A stretch of DNA of 64,000 bases from Saccharina japonica (lineage: Eukaryota > Sar > Phaeophyceae > Laminariales > Laminariaceae): assembly GCA_008828725.1 (NCBI GenBank), contig MEHQ01001746.1, positions 760,201 through 824,200 on the forward strand, in the 5' to 3' direction. The stretch's first letter is position 1; each line of letters starts with the position of its first letter. Of the stretch, positions 56,756 through 64,000 are shown piece by piece. Under the pieces are notes generated by a model, which saw only the letters and a list, made by a program, of their open reading frames with translations, was not told the DNA's origin and did no database searches. The translations under genes and the position numbers were made by a program.

Positions 56756-58612
56756 CTGCTGGCTATGTCAGCATCTTTCTGCGTGACGTGCGCACGGCAC
56801 CTTTTATCTGTATTATTTCCTTTTATTTGTTAGCAACAGACACAGACAACAAAACGTATGCATACTTCTTTCAATCAAATCTCGACATAGTATAATTTCT
56901 CGACATAGTATAATTTGGTCAACGCAAGACAGAGCATCACAGGAAAACAAGAACATGGTGGGGGCAAGGGGGGAAGTCCTACTGTGGTGCTCTGCTCTGC
57001 CTAGCCTGCTGCTGCTCGGGAGATCCTACTCTGCCTGTGGTGCTCTGCTTTGCCTGCCTGCCTGCTGCTGCTTGCTACTGCTGCTGCTAGACATACATAC
57101 TTGCTGCTGTACGGTTTGTGTGATTGTGAGTGAGACTTCTGCTCTGGTGAACCACGTACCACGTATGTTACCAATTGATCGGTATGAGGATTTCTTTCTA
57201 CGACTGCTGTTCTTGTGCTGTTGCATGTGCATGTGCAGACAATAATAATGGAACACGAGATTGAAACTGATGTATGATACGTATGTGCAGATGTGCAGTG
57301 TGCAGATAATATTAACAGGGATAAAATCCTAATCTTTTATAGCAACGAGTTATAAAACTGATTGCTTCTGTGTCGTATTTTTGTTTTTTTGTGAACACAA
57401 ATAATTTCTATTTATAGCAGAGGCGGTGTGACGAACAACTTGCTACATGAATTATGTGATACCATTATATTCATACCAGGTATACATGTACACACAAAAA
57501 GCTACCTGGTATGTATCTACATATTTATAGTAACACAATGTAGTCCTATTTACTATGGTCCTCTGTAATACTACTACTATTGTACTATTAATACTACTAT
57601 ACAAGGTTCCCCTCCGGGACGTGCCTGGGGGAGTGGCGCAAGGGCGAATAGAAAACCTACTATTAATATTAAAACAACAGCATGCGATATTGTATCATAC
57701 GCATATCATATTGTATACCTGCCTAATAAATCCACTTAGTTTTTGTGTGCTTCCTCTTATATTATGGGGGTCTAGGTTACGTACAATACAAAAAAAAAAA
57801 CCAGAGTCATCGCCAAGAATCGAACTCAAGCTTTCAAGCATAAAATCGTGCATGGTGACCGTTTGCCTATACTTTCAAAGATACAATTTCCTGTACTACA
57901 CGATTATTTGTCGCGGCCCGCGTCAGACACACGACAGGTCGCACATACATGATGCAGGCACAGAAGCAAGCAACAACAGAACAGCAGCAGAAGAGAGAGA
58001 GGTGGTGGTGCCTGATGACGGATGCAAGCCTGCTGCGATGAAACAACCACTAATTAATAGCCACAGCAGTATACGGTGGATCCGCCACAGTCACGTCTGC
58101 TGCCTGTGCTTCTACCCGGGGCTGTGGCGTTGCTTGTATTCGTTGCATGTTGTGTGATGTGTTGTGGTATTCAAAAGCCGTCATTAATTTCCGGTCAGAG
58201 TGGGCGTGGCTCTGTTACACACACAGCAGCAGAACAGAAAAGGGTAGATAGATGGTGTGGATTATGGACGGTAGGCTCCGATAGACACAGCTATCCACAG
58301 CACTACAGCAACATCAACAGCAGCAGCGGGTAGAAGAGTGGTAGTGGTGGTGTCGTTTGGTGACGGATTGCTGGCTCCTATGAAAGCAAAACTAATCGTA
58401 GCAACAACAGAGCACATCACAGGTCTGCCGTCGAGGCGCACAGTGTTGTATCACTCTGCCCGGAAAAGTAACGACTTTTTGTATATAGTTTTATGCAACA
58501 AAAGTTTCTTACATTTCGGGACAGCGGCGAGATTCGTCATGAGCATCGATCTGCAGGTATGATACCATGACTCGGAAAATCGCAGGCTTCGACAAAAGCA
58601 ACTCGTCACGGT
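56545..58612. other. CTG-rich low-complexity region
   Basis: It includes a (CTG)n run at 56724-56751 within a longer CTGC/CTTC-rich stretch (56660-56770) and further CTG clusters at 57005-57090. Frames here are poly-Leu, poly-Cys or poly-Ala depending on register and are not called. Near 57800-57850 a GAATCGAACTCAAGC phrase recalls an inverted tRNA B box, but no tRNA fold was found. Confidence 0.5.
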
Positions 58613-59026
58613 TTAGTTCGGATCTGAGGCACGCGCATGCATGATGTAATGGCTGCTGCTGCTGCTGCTGCTGGGCAGCAGGGTTGTAACATTGAGGTTG
58701 TACTGTTTGTAACACGCTCTCTGTGGTGCTGCTGTTGTTCGTGTGTGCTCCCCGTGCTCTCGGCAAGAAACGCACAAAAAACGCACGACTGAACATAAAC
58801 AGGGCCTCACGCAGCGAAACCCGGGAAATCGGCTTATCCACTCCCGCGGGAAAAAAAACTTCGAGCGCCCGCCACGCGAGCCACAGAGCTCGGATCGAGC
58901 CCAAACCTCGACCAATGTGTCCGGCCGGGCTTGCTGTGTCGGGGTACTTAGCGTTTTGCCGAAAAGTGCTCGTACGAAGAGAAAAGTTGCGAAAAGTGCG
59001 AAAATTTCACAAACATAACTATACAT
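58613..59026 (-). CDS. Unrecognised frame whose start is repeated at the right edge, 137 aa
   Basis: From ATG 59026 the frame begins M-Y-S-Y-V-C-E-I-F-A-L-F-A-T-F-L-F, a hydrophobic start like a signal peptide or anchor, and continues L-F-G-K-T-L-S-T-P-T, then a Cys/Arg-rich middle. It ends with poly-Ser encoded by the (CTG)n/(CAG)n tract at 58652-58673. The first 51 codons recur at 63845-64000 in opposite orientation with only four or so amino-acid changes and no indels. Conservation of the frame from the ATG suggests a multicopy gene or an element's ORF. The poly-Ser end is doubtful; the true frame may splice earlier. Confidence 0.3.
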   Translation of the reverse strand: MYSYVCEIFALFATFLFVRALFGKTLSTPTQQARPDTLVEVWARSELCGSRGGRSKFFFPREWISRFPGFRCVRPCLCSVVRFLCVSCREHGEHTRTTAAPQRACYKQYNLNVTTLLPSSSSSSSHYIMHARASDPN

Positions 59027-59027
59027 A
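58871..59027 (-). repeat. Inverted repeat, left arm (pairs with 63844-64000)
   Basis: 157 bp match the reverse complement of 63844-64000 with about nine mismatches and no gaps. Both arms begin inside the window at TATGTATAG, and the right one runs off its edge, so the true length is unknown. The intervening 4.8 kb could be an element bounded by inverted repeats, or these may be two unrelated insertions of one family. Confidence 0.9.
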
Positions 59028-59044
59028 CTACTACTACTACTACG

Positions 59045-59109
<65 letters not shown>

Positions 59110-59128
59110 TACTACTACTACTACTACT
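59026..59128 (+). repeat. (TAC)n microsatellite
   Basis: About 34 TAC/CTA trinucleotides with a few interruptions (one GAC, two CAC). It starts immediately where the inverted-repeat arm ends. Confidence 0.95.
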
Positions 59129-62100
59129 GTACGGACTCGTGCTGCTGTATACTGATTCACACTGCTGTTGTTGTAGTGGGTGGGTGAATCGGTTGGTGCG
59201 TGTGTCAATCGGTTGGTGCGTACGTGGGTGGGCAGGTGTGGGAGGGTGGGTCTTGGTGGGTGGGTCGGTACTTTGTTGACTGCGTGTGTCAATTTACGTG
59301 ATCAATCAGTGGATTGCGTCCTACAGTCTGGATCGTCGCCCATGTATTATTTGCTATTTTTCTTTTGGTCCGCTATACCGGCCCCGCCCTCATAGGGGAG
59401 ATTGGTATCCCGGGTGGCTGTGCGGTTGCTCTGAGCTATGCTAGAACTCGCACCAGAGGCAAACACTCAGCAGACGGTGAGGTTTGCTGTTGCCAATGTT
59501 GCAATCGAGCTGAAAGCTCCGAAGAGCTGATAGAAGGAGAAGCTCCAAGGGCAGTTGTTGTTGATTAAAAGCGGTCTCGAAGAAGAGACGAAGAGTGGTG
59601 CTGTTGAGTGGTTGGTTGGTTGGTTGGTTGGTTGTGAGAGAGGTGTGCGTGTGCATCCTCGATCGATCACGACTGATCCAGACCCTACCTATGCAGCAGC
59701 GTATCCCATGTTACAAGTACGAGTAAAAACAGAACACAACCAGTAAGAACTACTGCCTACCGAACAGTTGGGGTTATGCCGCATTAAACCTGATCTGTGT
59801 AGATATGACCGCTTGATACCTGGTACCTGATACCTGGTATGTACATGTGTATGATACGATATATACATCGGACCAAACGAGTAGTATTGGTATCGCGTCA
59901 GCGCCTTGTGCTGTGCTGTACCAAATAGCACATATCTATATCATCGTAAGAGCCAACACTCTGAACACTACCATGACACCAACTACTCGTATGTCTGTAC
60001 TGAACAGCGCATCATGGTGCTGTGTCCTACGAGCTACGTATATCAGGCGACTATGTTCAAGACATCGAACCGATAGCCTACGTACTAGCTAATACAGCAG
60101 TCGGCTGTGTACCAGGTAGCATGTATGGTAGATATCTTTAACACGCCCTGACATAGTTCGGTGGTACCACTACAAAAGTAAAACGCTTTACTTGTCTGAT
60201 GTAACCCAGTGACGCAAGTCACAGGGAATGTTCCGTTACGGTACTATACAACGCTTTTGCGAGTACGTCCTAGACGCAATATAGGGTCGTTGGGAGCTAA
60301 ACATTGCTTGCTTGAACGGACTCGATCTTAGCTTTCTATAATCCCTTCTTCCCCTCGCTGCCTCGGCAAAGTTTTTGCTTTGGCATGGCCCATAGCGAGG
60401 GGGGGGGTCTTTCTAGCGAGCAATGCTAGGCTCACCCTCAAGCGGACCGACACCTTCTTGCTGCTGCGCACCCGCCGCGAAGCGTGTGCAGCGGTAGAGC
60501 TGGATCGGCACTGGTGCGTTAGGCGCAAAAGTTCAGATGCACGGGCCTTTTTGGCCGTCGGTGTAGACAGCAATGTCCATCTCACTTTTGTGCGCGGAGG
60601 CAGACGCCATCAGAAAGGTGGACGGACACTATGTACACGGCCCTAGGTGTGTTTGCTGGAGGGAGCTGTACTGTCTCAGTAACCTGGCTTCGCCATCAAA
60701 GGAGGAGGGAGCGTGTGGCGACGAGCTGTAGTTTGGACTGGTGAATCCCTTCAGCGCGAGAAATTGTATTTTCCAGACCGAGCACCCTGAGTGCAACAAG
60801 GGAGAAAGCGAGGAGCCGACTGGGAAGGACAACAACGAGGGCGAGTACGGACGGAGCAGGTCGAGTGTGATCGTGCTAGGACTGGCCAAGTGGCACCGAA
60901 GCGGCGCGCCGGATTACAGCAGCGCGCCGCAGCAGCAGCACAGCAGCGCGGAGCAGCCATCCGGAGCACGGACGACATCGACCCGTGACGAACGGACAAT
61001 CATTTTTGCTGACATTTGTTTTTTTTTTTGTTTTTTTTTTCCCCTGAATTTCGTTGTTGGGTCTGTATGGATGACGCCACTGGTTTTGTAGAGAGACGCG
61101 GCAGAGATGGCGCGGACACCCCGGGTGCCTTCATTGTGTGCCTGATCGTGGAAGACCCCTTCAATGTGGAACGATTCCTAATCAGTGTCGATGTTTATAA
61201 TGCTGTGCCTAACACAGACCGTTCAGGATAGATTCGGGTAATTGTCAATGGACATGATGGCTTTGGTTGGCTGTTCTTTTTCACTTTGTGCCCGCGGACT
61301 GTCATTCTGGCAGCACTTCAGACAGCAGCTGCGTGCTCCATCTTGTTCCCACGCCTACCGTTTGTTTTTGTACAGACAGCACTTCAGACAGTAGTTACGC
61401 TGTAGTCGGCAAATTCATTGGTAAAGAGGGGGGGGGGGGGGGGGGGCGATGCTGCTGTAGTCGAATGGAGATTGCGGGCGTGTAGTTCAGTTTTGGACAC
61501 GCATAACATGCTGTAGGGATTTTTAGGTGTACTGTACCTCTTCGGTCTGGTGTATCCTTTCCCTGCTAAGTGTGCGTGTTCTTTAGGATTCTCTGATGGC
61601 TCTAGCACTTTTGTGACCACGGGCTGTGATCTTGCTAGATCAGACTATAAGGATTAGCAACTGGAACGAGTTTAATGTGAAGACAACAACAACAACAACA
61701 ACAACAACAATCGTAATGCTACCAGGTCTGTGTGTAAGCGTCGTGAGTGTGCTGTGCCGTGAGAGCATATTTCCGTGTTTGCAAAAAAACAAAACTTACC
61801 AACAACCACCGTCCGTATACCAGTGCTGAACCCCCGAAACGTTGGCTGTACTGAAGGTTTCCTTATTCGGAGTCGCCAGCCAAGGAGGGTGCAAACGAGA
61901 CTTTATGCACCAGGCGCTACGAGCTCGTGTAGGTTGTGTAACCTGTCTTTGACGGAGTGCCACCAACATAAAGTAAGTTTTTGTTTCGTTTTCTGAGGCG
62001 TTTTCCTCGAATCGGGGATTGCTAGTTAAATTCCCCGCCAGACACGCAAGAACTGAAAACAGTGAAACCCTGAAGCAATATTAGTACGACATCTTTCACG

Positions 62101-62779
62101 ATGCACGAGAGGGGCCTGTGAAGGACAGCCATAGACAAGGGTGCAACAGGAGAAGGGGTGGTGACCAGCGGCTAAATCTTAGGTGAGGCGGTTTCTCATC
62201 CGTTCGAGTCTCACGCAGGGGGCATTGGTGCCTGTAACTCGAGCCACTTGCCAAGTGAGCGTGAACGAGACCATCCGACGATGTTCGGGCGTATTTCTAT
62301 ACAGGTTTACGGTAGTGGTTTTTTCCGGTCCGGCCGCGGCGTTGCCCCGCAGCTAACATCAAGAGGTGACTGAATTTTTCGAGACGCCACGCATGTTGCA
62401 ACCGCCCCCACGCCGACAGCTCTTTGTGTCTTGCGTCTTGTGTGTCACTGCTCAATGGTACTCGTACGAGTGTTTAGCAGGTATTTTCGGCTGACGCCAC
62501 CCGCTGAATCTCGGGCCCCCGAAACGTGTATCTAGTAGTATTATTTTGGAGCAATATGTCTCTTAATATCATCACACACACGTGGGTCAACTTCCCACCG
62601 AGTGTGTGGCTCATGAAGATAGATGCACTGCTTGGGAGACACCTTGCCCTGAAAATTGGCAACGATGGGTTGAACAATTCACGCGGCTTCATGCTAATCG
62701 AAACCGCCGCTACGGACCGTTTCTAGAACAGCAAGTCGAAAGCGTGGTGGTTGCACCCGCTGCAGTACTCCTGAGTAAA
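59129..62779. other. Mixed simple sequence with weak frames
   Basis: G-rich GGGTGGGT clusters lie at 59175-59270 (possible G-quadruplex), TTGG repeats at 59609-59632, an 18-nt G run near 61430-61447 and (CAA)n at 61683-61710. Plus frames at 60380-60646 and 61016-61231 (D-D-A-T-G-F-V-E-R-R, D-P-F-N-V-E-R-F) look protein-like and the second follows a long T-rich tract that would suit a 3' splice site. No family was recognised. GTTCGAGTCTC at 62203 resembles a B box but no tRNA stem forms. Confidence 0.4.
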
Positions 62780-63690
62780 CGGAGTGTACCACACGCTGAA
62801 GGAATGACGGAGTACTCGCGGGCACCTGTGGTTAAAAACACTGAAATGACTGAGTACACTCTCGAGTATAACTGGGGTATCGGGGAAAAAGTGGACGAGT
62901 ACTCGATCTTGAGTAGTAGTAATAAGAAAGAAACGACAGAGTATTCGCGAGTTATATCACAGAGCACCAATGAAAATCCTGAAATGACTTGGCACTGTCG
63001 AGTTGTCAAAAAAAAAAAATCATTTTGCGTCCGGAAGAGGGGTTTTATTTGTACAAGGGGTTTATCTGCTAGGCAGGGCGCGGGTCGGGGCCCGGGCCGG
63101 CTCCCCGCCGCCCCGACTACAATTATGATATATAGAAGTGTGTCGTGATAAATACTTTAATTTGCACTCAATTGTTCGCATTCAATCATAATTACAGCCA
63201 CACCACAGTCATATACTCAGTCAATGACTCGCGAGTAACACACACCGTAATTTTGAATGACTCAGTCCCTGGAGTACCAGGTAATGCAAAGAGTTACCGC
63301 TTCCACCTGCAGTACTGCACCCATACAGGAACAAATGACCGAGTACTCGCGAGTATCTTGAGTACCGAAATAAACTGAAATGAGTGGCTACTCGCGAGTA
63401 CCTTGAGTAACTTGAGTATTATACGCAGAAATAAATGAGCAATCGCGAGTATACCCGAAGTACCAAACGCGGAAGCAATCACGTAGTGATCGCGGGCACC
63501 TGCGGTAAAGAAAAAGGTGAAAGGGCTGAGTTTACAAGTGAGTATATACCTAGAGTTCGAAATTTAAAATGAGTGAAAACTTGCAAGTACCTTGCGCAAC
63601 AAGAAATTACTGAGTACGTGCGAGTTACCAGAACACCGAAAAGGCTTAAATGGCTGAGCACTCGGGAGTGATATATTCCTCAGTTTTTTT
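62780..63690 (+). repeat. Degenerate minisatellite with GAGTACTCGCGAGTA cores
   Basis: GAGTACTCG or close variants recur at about 62810, 62850, 62896, 62938, 63329, 63389, 63436 and 63613, commonly within AATGACTGAGTACTCGCGAG followed by TACC..GAGTA. A GC-rich non-repeat insert sits at 63010-63130. The core is palindromic (GAGTACTC and CTCGCGAG). A plus frame at 62582-63148 stays open through the first part and turns the repeat into M-T-E-Y-S-R units, but the frame is not kept later, so I do not call it a gene. Confidence 0.7.
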
Positions 63691-63843
63691 CTCTTGCGTC
63701 CGAAGGATGTTTTTTCACTCGCACACAGTGTTTGGCGACTGAGCGGTTCGGGGGTCTGGGCTACGCCCCCAAAGCATTTTCCGTCGCCACGACACTACAA
63801 GAGTATGTGTAGCGACAAGTACGCGTCGTAGTGCATCCAATTA

Positions 63844-64000
63844 TATGTATAGTTATGTTTGTGAAATTTTCGCACTTTTCGCAACTTTTCTCTTCGCGCG
63901 AGCGCTTTTCGGCAAAACGCTAAGTACCCCGACACGGGAGGCCCGGCCGGACACATTGGTCGAGGTTTGGGCTCGATCCGAGCTCTGTGGCTCGCGTGGC
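63844..64000 (+). repeat. Inverted repeat, right arm (truncated by window end)
   Basis: Reverse complement of 58871-59027, continuing beyond the last base of the window. Confidence 0.9.
63845..64000 (+). CDS. Partial frame identical in start to the ORF at 58613-59026
   Basis: The ATG at 63845 opens M-Y-S-Y-V-C-E-I-F-A-L-F-A-T-F-L-F-A and stays open to the window end (52 codons). Relative to the minus-strand copy, changes are V to A and Q-Q to R-E, with a few silent differences, and no stop or frameshift. It has a hydrophobic N terminus. Whether it is a host multicopy gene or part of an element cannot be told from 156 bp. Confidence 0.3.
   Translation, partial: MYSYVCEIFALFATFLFARALFGKTLSTPTREARPDTLVEVWARSELCGSRG

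Noticed and set aside
62160-62230. Possible tRNA gene with B-box-like GTTCGAGTCTC
   Set aside because: No acceptor, anticodon or T stem can be formed around it; at best a tRNA-derived fragment.
1-64000. Integrated phaeovirus genome
   Set aside because: EsV-1-7 genes occur in phaeoviruses, but no capsid, polymerase, integrase or other viral core gene was recognised, and gene density is far too low.

Overview
The window looks like nuclear DNA of a stramenopile, most likely a brown alga. It is gene-poor and repeat-rich, with tRNA-derived SINEs, a decayed LINE, MITEs, foldback elements and trinucleotide arrays. It also carries four genes of the EsV-1-7 cysteine-rich repeat family (motif C-X4-C-X16-C-X2-H-X12), which is known from phaeoviruses and is greatly expanded in brown algae. 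The assignment rests on that family and on the repeat landscape. No rRNA, organellar or core housekeeping gene is present to confirm it.

Layout. 0-9 kb is a block (copy A) ending in a 21-repeat EsV-1-7 gene (4772-7180) followed by the decayed remains of a C-terminal module. 9-18 kb holds an array of GGAAGCTTCC palindromes, C-rich low-complexity DNA and a SINE. An 8+2-repeat EsV-1-7 gene lies at 18092-19336 (minus), a MITE at 20.7 kb and a dead LINE at 22.3-23.3 kb. 26.6-31.3 kb is a large inverted repeat with arms of about 2.3 kb. 32.6-41.5 kb is copy B, a direct duplicate of 0.3-9.0 kb, with a 19-repeat EsV-1-7 gene (37476-39656). 42.3-43.3 kb is an almost completely palindromic element flanked by TA. 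43.7-46.4 kb is an inverted pair of reverse-transcriptase remnants. The fourth EsV-1-7 gene is at 47785-49026 (minus), with three identical 114-bp units, followed by a MITE. 50.7-51.4 kb is a three-unit tandem repeat. The rest is mainly SINE, CTG/TAC arrays, a GAGTACTCG minisatellite and, at the right edge, one arm of an inverted repeat that carries the same ORF start as 59.0 kb.

How the genes relate. The four EsV-1-7 genes are paralogues. Each starts M-x-x-Cys, and at least three share the leader ATCTTCGGT just before the ATG. The two long genes (A, B) lie in the duplicated block and share the same stop codon, which interrupts a C-terminal module still intact in the two shorter genes. The duplicated block also holds two decaying gene fragments with lesions that differ between copies. 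The comparison shows an occupied and an empty MITE site, a 667-bp microhomology deletion and a gain or loss of two repeats. No RNA gene, CRISPR array or operon-like layout was seen. Apart from the four EsV-1-7 genes, every protein-coding call here is weak.
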